NCBI RefSeq assembly: GCF_001558155.1
Contig: NZ_LOAS01000001.1
Span: forward strand, 431,279-495,278
Direction of reading: 5' to 3'
DNA: 64,000 nt
Origin: Aliiruegeria sabulilitoris
GTDB lineage: Bacteria > Pseudomonadota > Alphaproteobacteria > Rhodobacterales > Rhodobacteraceae
The position numbers and the translations under genes are program-made. Every line of letters begins with the position of its first letter. Positions within the stretch are counted from its first letter, which is position 1. Under the pieces are notes generated by a model. It saw only the letters and a program-made list of their open reading frames with translations, was not told the origin of the DNA and made no database searches. Shown piece after piece: positions 45,043-52,716 of this stretch.

Positions 45043-45849
45043 ATGAAAATGGATTTTGAAAAACTGACCACCGTGATCCGGCGCCTCTCGCTGGAAGCGG
45101 GGGACAAAATTATGGAGATCTACAATTCGGACGATTTCGAGGTGAAATCGAAATCCGACGAGAGCCCGGTAACGGAAGCGGATGAAGCCGCCGATGCGCT
45201 GATTTCTGCCGGTCTGGCCGAGGCTTTTCCCGACGTTCTGGTCGTGACCGAGGAGCAGGCGGCGTCCCACAGCGAGAGCGCCGCGAATTTCCTGATCGTC
45301 GATCCGCTCGATGGCACCAAGGAATTCGTCAAGCGCCGTGGGGAGTTCACGGTCAATATCGCCTATATCGAGAACGGCACACCCTTGCGCGGTGTCGTCT
45401 ATGCTCCCGCAAAGGGCCGGTTGTTCTATACCGACGCCAGCGGACAGACGGTCGAAGAGACCGGTGATTTTGCCAAGGATGTCGCCGGCCCTGTGCGTCC
45501 GCTCGCCGTGACCACGCCGGACAATGCGGCGCTGATGGTTGTTGCCTCGAAATCGCACCGCGATCAGGCGACCGACGACTACATCGCCAAGTACAGCGTT
45601 AAGGACATGACGTCGGCTGGATCCTCGTTGAAATTCTGCCTCGTGGCGGCGGGCGAAGCGGATCTCTACCCACGCCTTGGCCGGACGATGGAATGGGATA
45701 CCGCCGCGGCCGACGCCGTTCTGCGGGGCGCTGGAGGCAAGATGGTCCGCTTCGACGACCAAACCGATTTCACATATGGCAAGCCCGGCTACGAAAACCC
45801 GTTCTTCATTGCCTATGCCCCCGGAGTGGAGTTGAAACCCGCCTCATGA
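45043..45849 (+). CDS. cysQ: 3'(2'),5'-bisphosphate nucleotidase CysQ
   Basis: A 268-residue Mg2+-dependent phosphatase. The metal-binding motifs are ESPVTEADEAADALI, VTEEQ, VDPLDGTKEFVKRRGEFTVN and MEWDTAAADAVLRGAGG. It hydrolyses 3'-phosphoadenosine-5'-phosphate (PAP), the by-product of sulfotransferases, to AMP and phosphate, and can control PAPS levels. A GGAG site lies 4 bp upstream of the first ATG. Its stop overlaps the start of the KdsB-like gene (ATGA). Having it in the same gene block as a sulfotransferase (52717) suggests a supporting role in sulfation. Confidence 0.92.
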   Translation: MKMDFEKLTTVIRRLSLEAGDKIMEIYNSDDFEVKSKSDESPVTEADEAADALISAGLAEAFPDVLVVTEEQAASHSESAANFLIVDPLDGTKEFVKRRGEFTVNIAYIENGTPLRGVVYAPAKGRLFYTDASGQTVEETGDFAKDVAGPVRPLAVTTPDNAALMVVASKSHRDQATDDYIAKYSVKDMTSAGSSLKFCLVAAGEADLYPRLGRTMEWDTAAADAVLRGAGGKMVRFDDQTDFTYGKPGYENPFFIAYAPGVELKPAS

Positions 45850-46646
45850 GTGTCCTGATCGCCATTCCCGCCCGCTACGCGTCGCATCGCTATCCCGGCA
45901 AGCCGCTCGTCCCGCTCAAGGGCGTCAGCGGCAAGTCGTTGACCCTGATCCGGCGGAGTTGGGAGGCGGCAATGGCGGTCAAAGGTGTCGACCGGGTGGT
46001 GGTGGCCACCGACGACACCCGCATTCGGGCCGAGGCGGAGAGTTTCGGCGCGGAGGTTGTGATGACCTCCGAGGCCTGCGTGAACGGCACCGAGCGCTGT
46101 GCGGAAGCGCATGAAAACCTCGGAGGCGGCTACGAGATCGTGGTGAACCTGCAGGGCGATGCGCCGCTGACGCCGGCCTGGTTCGTGTCCGATCTCGTCG
46201 ACGGCCTGCGATCTTCTCCGGAGGCACAGATCGCAACGCCGGTGCTGCGCTGCGATGGCCGGGCGCTCACCGCTCTCAAGGGCGACCGGGCCGAAGGTCG
46301 GGTGGGCGGAACGACAGCGGTTTTCGATTCCGAGCACCGGGCGCTCTATTTCTCCAAGGAAGTCGTGCCTTACACGGCGACCGTCTATGCACCTGAGGCC
46401 GAAACGCCCGTCTATCACCATGTCGGTGTCTACGCCTATCGGGCGGAGGCGCTCGCGGCCTATCCGAAATGGCCCCATGGTCCGCTTGAGGCGTTGGAGG
46501 GGCTGGAGCAGTTGCGCTTCCTGGAGAACGGGCGGCATGTGCTCTGTGTCGAGGTGGAGGCGCGCGGGCGACAGTTCTGGGAGCTCAACAACCCGCAGGA
46601 TGTTCCCCGATTGGAGACGATGATGGCCGAGATGGGGATCGAATAG
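45846..46646 (+). CDS. 3-deoxy-manno-octulosonate cytidylyltransferase-like (KdsB/KpsU family), divergent
   Basis: A 266-residue sugar-nucleotide synthetase. IAIPARYASHRYPGKPLVPL is the CTP-binding motif; GTERCAEA, VVNLQGDAPLTPAWFV and VYHHVGVYAYRAEALAAY follow the KdsB pattern. In ordinary KdsB the central motif is NxQGDEPxI; here Glu is replaced by Ala, and the loop after PLVPL (KGVSGKSLTLIRRSW) is longer. It probably activates Kdo or a related acidic sugar with CMP. The start was placed at the ATGA overlap with cysQ. The group 2 capsule paralogue KpsU is another possible reading, given the KpsM-like gene nearby. Confidence 0.78.
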   Translation: MSVLIAIPARYASHRYPGKPLVPLKGVSGKSLTLIRRSWEAAMAVKGVDRVVVATDDTRIRAEAESFGAEVVMTSEACVNGTERCAEAHENLGGGYEIVVNLQGDAPLTPAWFVSDLVDGLRSSPEAQIATPVLRCDGRALTALKGDRAEGRVGGTTAVFDSEHRALYFSKEVVPYTATVYAPEAETPVYHHVGVYAYRAEALAAYPKWPHGPLEALEGLEQLRFLENGRHVLCVEVEARGRQFWELNNPQDVPRLETMMAEMGIE

Positions 46647-46833
46647 CATTTCCCGCAGCCCGATCTGTGAGCGGTTTGCGGAAATGTGCCTACGAAACAG
46701 GCAAGCAAGATGCCGTTTTGGCTGCAATGCGGCAGAATTAGCCGGGACATTGGTATCGAGGACTCTTTAGAGTTCGGCCGAACAGTTTTTACCGGCAGAG
46801 CGTCAAGGCATGTCGGAAGGAAAGGAAGTTAGA

Positions 46834-47727
46834 ATGCAACGCAAAGTCACGAAGGCCGTTTTTCCTGTGGCGGGTCTTGGAACCCGCTTCCTGCCGGCGA
46901 CCAAATCGGTTCCCAAGGAAATCATGACGCTGGTCGACCGCCCGCTGATTCAATACGCCATTGACGAAGCACGCGCGGCCGGGATCACCGACTTCATTTT
47001 CGTGACCTCGCGCGGCAAGAGCGCGCTGGAGGATTACTTCGATACATCCACCGAGCTGGAAGCCTCGCTTGAGCGCAAGGGCAAGACCGACCTTCTGGAA
47101 GTGCTCCAGCAGACGAACATGCCCAGCGGCGCCATCGCCTATATCCGCCAGCACCAAGCGCTGGGCCTCGGCCATGCAGTCTGGTGTGCGCGCCGTCTGA
47201 TCGGTGACGAACCTTTCGCGGTGATGCTGCCCGATGACGTGATCTCGGCCGAGAAACCCTGCCTTCAGCAGATGGTCGAAGCCTACGAGGAAACCGGCGG
47301 CTGCATGGTCGCCGCCATGGAAGTGCCGGCGGACAAGGCCTCGGCCTACGGTGTTCTCGACATCGACTCCGTGGACGGGCCCAAGATCCGGGTCAAGGGG
47401 ATGGTCGAAAAGCCGAAAGCCGGGGATGCGCCTTCCAACCTCGCCGTGATCGGTCGCTATATCCTGACGCCGAGCGTGCTGGAAAACATCAACCGGGCCA
47501 AATCCGGCGCTGGTGGCGAGATCCAGCTCACCGATGCGATCTCCGACGAGATCCGGGTCGGGCGGAATGTCTTTGGCTACAAGTTCGAGGGCAAGCGTTA
47601 CGATTGCGGCTCCAAGGCGGGTTTCCTGCAGGCGACAGTGGCCTTCGGTCTCGACCGCGAAGAGTTGCGTGACGAATTCTCTCATTATCTCGAAGAGCTG
47701 ATGGCGGTAAGAAGCGCCGCAGAATAA
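46834..47727 (+). CDS. galU: UTP-glucose-1-phosphate uridylyltransferase
   Basis: A 297-residue enzyme making UDP-glucose. AVFPVAGLGTRFLPATKSVPKE is the nucleotide-binding start (shown in part: AGLGTRFLPATKSVPKE); LGHAVWCARRLIGDEPFAVM and EKPKAGDAPSNLAVIGRYIL are typical. The start at 46834 (MQRKVTKAV) has AAGGAAG just upstream, while the frame stays open to 46810. The 187 bp before it, after the KdsB-like gene, holds no gene and probably a promoter, including a small inverted repeat ACTCT-TT-AGAGT. It is followed by galE, which shares its product. Confidence 0.95.
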   Translation: MQRKVTKAVFPVAGLGTRFLPATKSVPKEIMTLVDRPLIQYAIDEARAAGITDFIFVTSRGKSALEDYFDTSTELEASLERKGKTDLLEVLQQTNMPSGAIAYIRQHQALGLGHAVWCARRLIGDEPFAVMLPDDVISAEKPCLQQMVEAYEETGGCMVAAMEVPADKASAYGVLDIDSVDGPKIRVKGMVEKPKAGDAPSNLAVIGRYILTPSVLENINRAKSGAGGEIQLTDAISDEIRVGRNVFGYKFEGKRYDCGSKAGFLQATVAFGLDREELRDEFSHYLEELMAVRSAAE

Positions 47728-47743
47728 GCTTCGGGACTGGATC

Positions 47744-48727
47744 ATGACCAAGATTCTTGTGACAGGCGGTGCGGGCTATATCGGCTCGCATGCCTGCAAG
47801 GTACTGGCCCGCGAGGGCTACACCCCTGTCACCTTCGACAATATCTCCACCGGCTGGGAAGACGCGGTGAAGTTCGGCCCGTTCGAGAGGGGCGACTTGC
47901 TGGACCGGGAGCGGCTCGACGAGGTCTTTGCCAAGCACAAGCCCGAAGCGATCATGCATTTTGCCGCCCTGAGCCAGGTGGGCGAGTCGATGCAAGTGCC
48001 CGGCTGGTATTGGCGCTCCAATGTGGGCGGCGCGGCGAACCTGTGCGAGGCGGCGGTTGAAGCAGGTTGTGACAAGTTCATCTTCTCCTCTACCTGTGCC
48101 ACCTACGGTGATCAGGACGGCGTTGTTCTGGACGAGAATTCCAAGCAAATGCCGATCAACGCCTATGGCGCCTCCAAGCGCGCCATCGAGGATATCCTCG
48201 ACAATTTCGAGGCCAGTTTCGGCATGAAACGCGTGATCTATCGCTATTTCAACGTCGCGGGTGGCGATGAAGAGGCGCAGGTCGGCGAGTTCCACCGCCC
48301 CGAAACCCACCTGATCCCTCTGGTGCTCGATGCGATCGATGGCCGCCGGCCAAAGCTGACCATCTATGGCACCGATTACGACACGCCGGACGGCACCTGC
48401 ATCCGCGATTATGTCCATGTGATGGACCTGGTCGAGGCGCATGTTCTGGGCCTGAAGTGGCTCGAAGCGGGCAAGGATAGCCGCGAGTTCAATCTCGGTA
48501 CCGGCTCCGGTTTCTCGGTCCGCGAGGTAATGGATGCGGCCGGTCAAGTGACAAACCGCCCCGTTCCTTATGACGAGGGGCCGCGGCGGGCAGGCGATGC
48601 GACGCGTCTTGTTTCCGGCTCCAGCCGCGCCATCGACGAACTGGGCTGGAAGCCGCGCCGTTCGACCATGCCGCAGATGATCGAGGATGCCTGGCGCTGG
48701 CACCAGACCGGTCACTACGAGAAGTGA
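47744..48727 (+). CDS. galE: UDP-glucose 4-epimerase
   Basis: A 327-residue short-chain dehydrogenase-type epimerase. The NAD loop is VTGGAGYIGSHACKVLAREG; the catalytic Ser is in SSTCATYG and the Tyr-Lys in YGASKRAIEDIL. It interconverts UDP-glucose and UDP-galactose for surface glycans. It lies 16 bp after galU. The stop overlaps the GTG start of the first glycosyltransferase gene (GTGA), so sugar supply and transfer genes are translationally coupled. Confidence 0.95.
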   Translation: MTKILVTGGAGYIGSHACKVLAREGYTPVTFDNISTGWEDAVKFGPFERGDLLDRERLDEVFAKHKPEAIMHFAALSQVGESMQVPGWYWRSNVGGAANLCEAAVEAGCDKFIFSSTCATYGDQDGVVLDENSKQMPINAYGASKRAIEDILDNFEASFGMKRVIYRYFNVAGGDEEAQVGEFHRPETHLIPLVLDAIDGRRPKLTIYGTDYDTPDGTCIRDYVHVMDLVEAHVLGLKWLEAGKDSREFNLGTGSGFSVREVMDAAGQVTNRPVPYDEGPRRAGDATRLVSGSSRAIDELGWKPRRSTMPQMIEDAWRWHQTGHYEK

Positions 48728-49761
48728 GCGTCGCCCCGAAGGGCGCGCTCTCGGACCTGCGGGATGCCATTCGACTGCGCTGGAAACGGCGCAGGCTCCT
48801 GTGGCGGTCCTTTCGTTCGCGCCACCAGTTGAGCGCTGTCGTTGACCGCACGAGGGCAATTCAATCCGCGGATATTCTCGGCTTCTCTACCCTTCGCAAC
48901 GAGATGGACCGCCTGCCTTCCTTCATCGCGCATAACCGCGCGCTTGGCGTGTCGCATTTCCTGATCGTCGATAACGGCAGCGATGACGGCTCGGCGGAGT
49001 ACCTCTCGGAGCAACGCGACGTTTCGCTTTGGCGCACGGATGCGAGTTACAAGAAATCGCGCTTTGGTGTGGACTGGCTGACATGGCTGCAGATGCGCTA
49101 TGGCCATGGTCACTGGTGCTTGACCGTCGATGCGGACGAATTGCTGCTGATCCCGCATTGGCCGGAGCGGAACCTCGTGCACCTAGTGGACTGGCTGGAG
49201 GGCCAGAGACGCAATGTCTTCGGCGCCATGATGCTCGACCTCTATCCCCGTGGGACGGTCGGCGCGAGTAAACATGTGCCGGGGGAAGACCCGCTCAAGA
49301 GCCTTCGCTTTTTCGATGCCGCGCCGTACCGGGCGCAACGAAAACAGCCCGAGTGGAACCTTTGGGTGCAGGGTGGCGTCCGAGACCGGCTGTTTTTTGC
49401 GGATCGGCCAGACCGGGCGCCGACCCTCAACAAGTTGCCGCTGGTGCGTTGGAAACGGCACTATGCCTATCGCAACTCGACCCATTCGATCCTGCCGCGC
49501 CAGCTCAATCTTGCCTATGAGGGGCCGGGGGACGACCGGCCTTGCGGCGTGCTTCTGCACACGAAATTCCTGCCCTCCATCGTGTCCCGCTCGGTAGAGG
49601 AGAAAGCCCGGCAGGAGCATTTCGGCGCGCCGGGGCAATATGATAGCTATTACGATGCGGTGTCGTGCAACCCGGATCTGTGGTGTCCGGACTCCGTCGA
49701 ATTACGCGACTGGAAGCAGCTGGAAGGATTGGGCCTGATGACGGCCGGGGATTGGCGATAG
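48724..49761 (+). CDS. family 2-like glycosyltransferase (Glyco_tranf_2_4 type), copy 1
   Basis: A 345-residue protein starting at a GTG that overlaps the galE stop. STLRNEMDRLPSFIAHNRAL and FLIVDNGSDDGSAEYL give the GT-A nucleotide-binding fold; LTVDADELLLIP contains the DxD metal motif. This type of glycosyltransferase (PF13704-like) typically has the LRNE and HFLIVDNxSxDG motifs. The C-terminal half has WKRHYAYRNSTHSILPR and GVLLHTKFLPSIV. No signal or membrane helix is visible, so it is probably cytoplasmic and acts on lipid-linked or capsular acceptors. It is clearly related to the gene at 49984. Confidence 0.83.
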   Translation: MSVAPKGALSDLRDAIRLRWKRRRLLWRSFRSRHQLSAVVDRTRAIQSADILGFSTLRNEMDRLPSFIAHNRALGVSHFLIVDNGSDDGSAEYLSEQRDVSLWRTDASYKKSRFGVDWLTWLQMRYGHGHWCLTVDADELLLIPHWPERNLVHLVDWLEGQRRNVFGAMMLDLYPRGTVGASKHVPGEDPLKSLRFFDAAPYRAQRKQPEWNLWVQGGVRDRLFFADRPDRAPTLNKLPLVRWKRHYAYRNSTHSILPRQLNLAYEGPGDDRPCGVLLHTKFLPSIVSRSVEEKARQEHFGAPGQYDSYYDAVSCNPDLWCPDSVELRDWKQLEGLGLMTAGDWR

Positions 49762-49779
49762 CATTGGTGATGCCAATGC
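49761..49779. other. inverted repeat in the gap between the two glycosyltransferase genes
   Basis: GCATTGG, loop TGATG, CCAATGC: a perfect 7-bp inverted repeat that begins at the last base of the first glycosyltransferase's stop codon. There is no T-run. The rest of the 222-bp gap to 49984 shows no gene; it could hold a promoter or weak stop for the upstream transcript. Confidence 0.45.
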
Positions 49780-49983
49780 GTGACGTCGCTCCGAAGAAGC
49801 CCCAGTGGCGGGTTCGCTCCAGTTTACCCGCGACGCGGGATTGCCTATTCTTTTCCAAGGACTTTCATGAGGCCGACGCAAGATCGTGCAAAGAGCATTT
49901 CCGAGCCATTCAGACCGCGCGCCGGCCGACCCGAGGCAAGGCGTTCTTAACCTTGTCGCGCGAAAGTCCCGGCGAAAGGGATC

Positions 49984-51018
49984 ATGTCTGATGCCGGGAG
50001 CGATGCGATGAGCCTTCTGCAATCCTACCGGATGCGCTTGCGGCGCAAGCGATACCGGCTGCGTGCGCTGCGCAAGAGCTTTGAATTGCGCAAGGTTTCC
50101 GACAGGACGGCGCGTATCGGCCCGCAGGATCTGCTGGTATTCGTCACCCTGCGCAACGAGCGCATTCGCCTGCCCTATTTCCTCGACTACTACCGTCGGA
50201 TCGGGGCGGGGCATTTCCTGATCGTCGATAATGACAGCGATGATGGCGGACGCGAATTCCTCGCCGAGCAGGAGGATGTCTCGCTCTGGACGACGCCGGC
50301 GAGCTACAAGGCGTCCCGCTATGGTGTGGACTGGATGAACCACCTGATGCGGCGCCACGGCCATGGGCATTGGACCCTGGTGGTCGATCCCGACGAGTTC
50401 TTTATCTACCCGTTCTGCGACACCCGGCCCGTGCAAGCTCTGACGGATTGGCTCGATGCCTGCGGGCAGCGCAGTTTCGGGGCAATGCTGGTCGACCTTT
50501 ACCCCAAGGGGCCGCTGGATGCCGAGCCCTACCAGGAGGGGCAGGATCCGATGGAGATCGCCAACTGGTTCGACAGCGGCAACTACACGATCAGTCGCAA
50601 TCCGCTCTACCACAACCTGTGGATCCAGGGAGGGCCGCGGGCGCGGGCGTTCTTTGCCGACAAGCCGAAAGCCGCGCCCTCCCTGAACAAGATCCCGCTG
50701 GTGAAATGGCGCAAGAATTACGTCTATGTGCAATCCACCCATATGCTGCTGCCGCGCGGGCTGAACCACGTCTATGACCGGCAGGGGGGCGAGATGACTT
50801 CGGGCGCGCTGCTGCACGCGAAATTTCTCAACACGCTGGAGCAGAAGGCCGAAGAGGAACTCCAGCGTGGCGAGCATTATGCCGGCAGCCGGGAATACCG
50901 CGCCTATGCCGAGCATCTGAAGGACAGGACAGTCCTCTGGAACCGCTGGTCCGAGAAATACATCAACTGGCGCCAGTTGGAGATCCTCGGGCTGATGTCG
51001 AAGGGGAACTGGGCATGA
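49984..51018 (+). CDS. family 2-like glycosyltransferase, copy 2
   Basis: A 344-residue paralogue of the preceding gene with the same landmarks: FVTLRNERIRLPYFLDYYRR, HFLIVDNDSDDGGREFL, ASYKASRYGVDWMNHLM and the metal motif LVVDPDEFFIYP. Both proteins share the WxxxHSILPR/STHMLLPRGLN and LHAKFL elements and the ending GLM-(T/S)-(A/K)-G-(D/N)-W. The first ATG is 49984; a second in-frame ATG at 50008 (MSLLQSYRM) is possible. The stop overlaps the start of the DUF5928-type gene by 4 bp. The pair probably transfers related sugars to the same glycan. Confidence 0.83.
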   Translation: MSDAGSDAMSLLQSYRMRLRRKRYRLRALRKSFELRKVSDRTARIGPQDLLVFVTLRNERIRLPYFLDYYRRIGAGHFLIVDNDSDDGGREFLAEQEDVSLWTTPASYKASRYGVDWMNHLMRRHGHGHWTLVVDPDEFFIYPFCDTRPVQALTDWLDACGQRSFGAMLVDLYPKGPLDAEPYQEGQDPMEIANWFDSGNYTISRNPLYHNLWIQGGPRARAFFADKPKAAPSLNKIPLVKWRKNYVYVQSTHMLLPRGLNHVYDRQGGEMTSGALLHAKFLNTLEQKAEEELQRGEHYAGSREYRAYAEHLKDRTVLWNRWSEKYINWRQLEILGLMSKGNWA

Positions 51019-52712
51019 GCGTCGGCTACGTGATGCTGGTCCACACCGCGCTCGGGCGGGCGGCACAGGTTGCGCGCCACTGGGCGCAGAGCGGCTGCCC
51101 GGTGGTGATCCACGCCGATGCGAATGTTCCCGATGCGGAGTTCATTCCCTTTCGGGAGTCGCTGGCCGATCTGGAAAACGTCCTTTTCGTTGGGCAACGG
51201 CAAAGGTGCGATTGGGGCACCTGGGGCATTGTCGGCGCCACGATCGACGCGGCGACGCAGATGTTGGAGGCCTATCCGGATCTCGGACATGTCTATCTTG
51301 CCTCCGGCTCCTGCCTACCGCTGCGCCCGGTGCCGGAGTTGGTTGCCTATCTCGCCGAGCGGCCGCGCACCGATTTCATCGAATCCGTGACCATCGAGGA
51401 TGTCCGCTGGTCCAAGGGCGGTTTCGATCACGAGCGTTTCGCGCTGCGTTTCCCGTTTTCGTTCAAGCGGCAGCGTTTCCTGTTCGACCATTTCGTGGAG
51501 TTCCAGCGAAAACTGGGGGTCAAACGTCATCTGCCTGAAGGGCTGGTGCCGCATCTGGGATCGCAATGGTGGTGCCTGAGCCGGCGGACGCTCGATGCGA
51601 TCCTGAAGGATCCGCGCCGGGAGGAATATGACCGCTTCTTCCGCAATGTCTGGATCCCGGACGAGAGTTATTTCCAGAGCCTCGCGCGGTTGCATTCGCA
51701 ACGGATCGAAAGCCGCTCGCTGACGCTGTCGAAATTCGACCACCAGGGCAAGCCGCACACCTTTTATGATGACCATCTGCAATTACTGCGCCGCTCCGAT
51801 TGCTTCGTTGCGCGCAAGATCTGGCCCCGGGCGGAGCGGCTCTATTCGAGCTTCCTGTCCAACGACCCGTCGGTAACCAAGAATGCGGAGCCAAGCCCGG
51901 GCAAGATCGACCGGCTTTTCGCCAAGGCCTCCGAAACCCGCCTGCGCGGACGGCCGGGCCTCTATATGCAGAGCCGTTTCCCGGTGCAGGAGCGCGACAA
52001 TGCCCGTTCTGCCGGGCCCTATTCGGTGTTCGAGGGTTTCGACCACCTGTTCGAGAATTTCGAGTCGTGGCTGGCCAAGGTCACAGGGTGCCGGGTGCAT
52101 GGCCACCTGTTCAGCCCCGGACGGGTCGAGTTCGCGGCCGGAGAGAAGGTTTTCAACGGCGGCCTGTCGGACAGCGCGTCGCTCAGGGATTACAACCCCT
52201 GCGGTTTTCTCACCAATCTGGTCTGGAATACGCGGGGCGAACGACAATGCCTGATGTACGGCCCGCAGGATAACCAGCACCCTGAAGGTTTCATGGCCAG
52301 CGATCCAAACGCACAGATCTCGGTGATTACCGGCGCTTGGGCAATAGGACTCTATCGGACCAACATCACCTCCGAGGTTGTCCGCAAGGAAGCCGCGCGG
52401 TTGCAGCGGATCGAACAGGCACATGTGGAGGTCCTGCGGTCGCGATGGGCCAAGGCGCGGATCCGGATCTGGAACCTCGCCGAGTTTATCGAAGCGCCGA
52501 TGGACAACCTTCAGGAGGTCCTCGACGAGATCAGCCTGCACGGTCCGCGCCGGCTGACCGAGGTGCCGCGCCTGGCGGACCTGTCCGGTTTCGGGCGCTT
52601 CCTGCAACAGCTCAAGAATGACGGAATGAACCTGCATATGGCCGGCGATTTCCCCGCGGGCCTCGCGCCGGCGCCGCTGAACCCGCAAGCCCGACCCTAC
52701 CTGGTGAAGTGA
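51015..52712 (+). CDS. GT14 core-2/I-branching glycosyltransferase with C-terminal DUF5928-like domain
   Basis: A 565-residue protein. The first 280 residues resemble the Branch (GT14) family of beta-1,6-N-acetylglucosaminyltransferases and xylosyltransferases: YVMLVHTALGRAAQVARHW, CDWGTWGIVGATIDAATQML, LASGSCLPLRP, GSQWWCLSRRTLDAIL and FFRNVWIPDESYFQSLA. The rest (about 300-560) is a long region resembling DUF5928, found in Rhodobacterales, including LFSPGRVEFAAGEKVFNGGL and DYNPCGFLTNLVWNTRGERQ. The role of that region is unknown. No signal peptide is seen. It overlaps the upstream glycosyltransferase by 4 bp and is followed 4 bp later by the sulfotransferase, which indicates one transcript. 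Confidence 0.8.
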   Translation: MSVGYVMLVHTALGRAAQVARHWAQSGCPVVIHADANVPDAEFIPFRESLADLENVLFVGQRQRCDWGTWGIVGATIDAATQMLEAYPDLGHVYLASGSCLPLRPVPELVAYLAERPRTDFIESVTIEDVRWSKGGFDHERFALRFPFSFKRQRFLFDHFVEFQRKLGVKRHLPEGLVPHLGSQWWCLSRRTLDAILKDPRREEYDRFFRNVWIPDESYFQSLARLHSQRIESRSLTLSKFDHQGKPHTFYDDHLQLLRRSDCFVARKIWPRAERLYSSFLSNDPSVTKNAEPSPGKIDRLFAKASETRLRGRPGLYMQSRFPVQERDNARSAGPYSVFEGFDHLFENFESWLAKVTGCRVHGHLFSPGRVEFAAGEKVFNGGLSDSASLRDYNPCGFLTNLVWNTRGERQCLMYGPQDNQHPEGFMASDPNAQISVITGAWAIGLYRTNITSEVVRKEAARLQRIEQAHVEVLRSRWAKARIRIWNLAEFIEAPMDNLQEVLDEISLHGPRRLTEVPRLADLSGFGRFLQQLKNDGMNLHMAGDFPAGLAPAPLNPQARPYLVK

Positions 52713-52716
52713 GACA

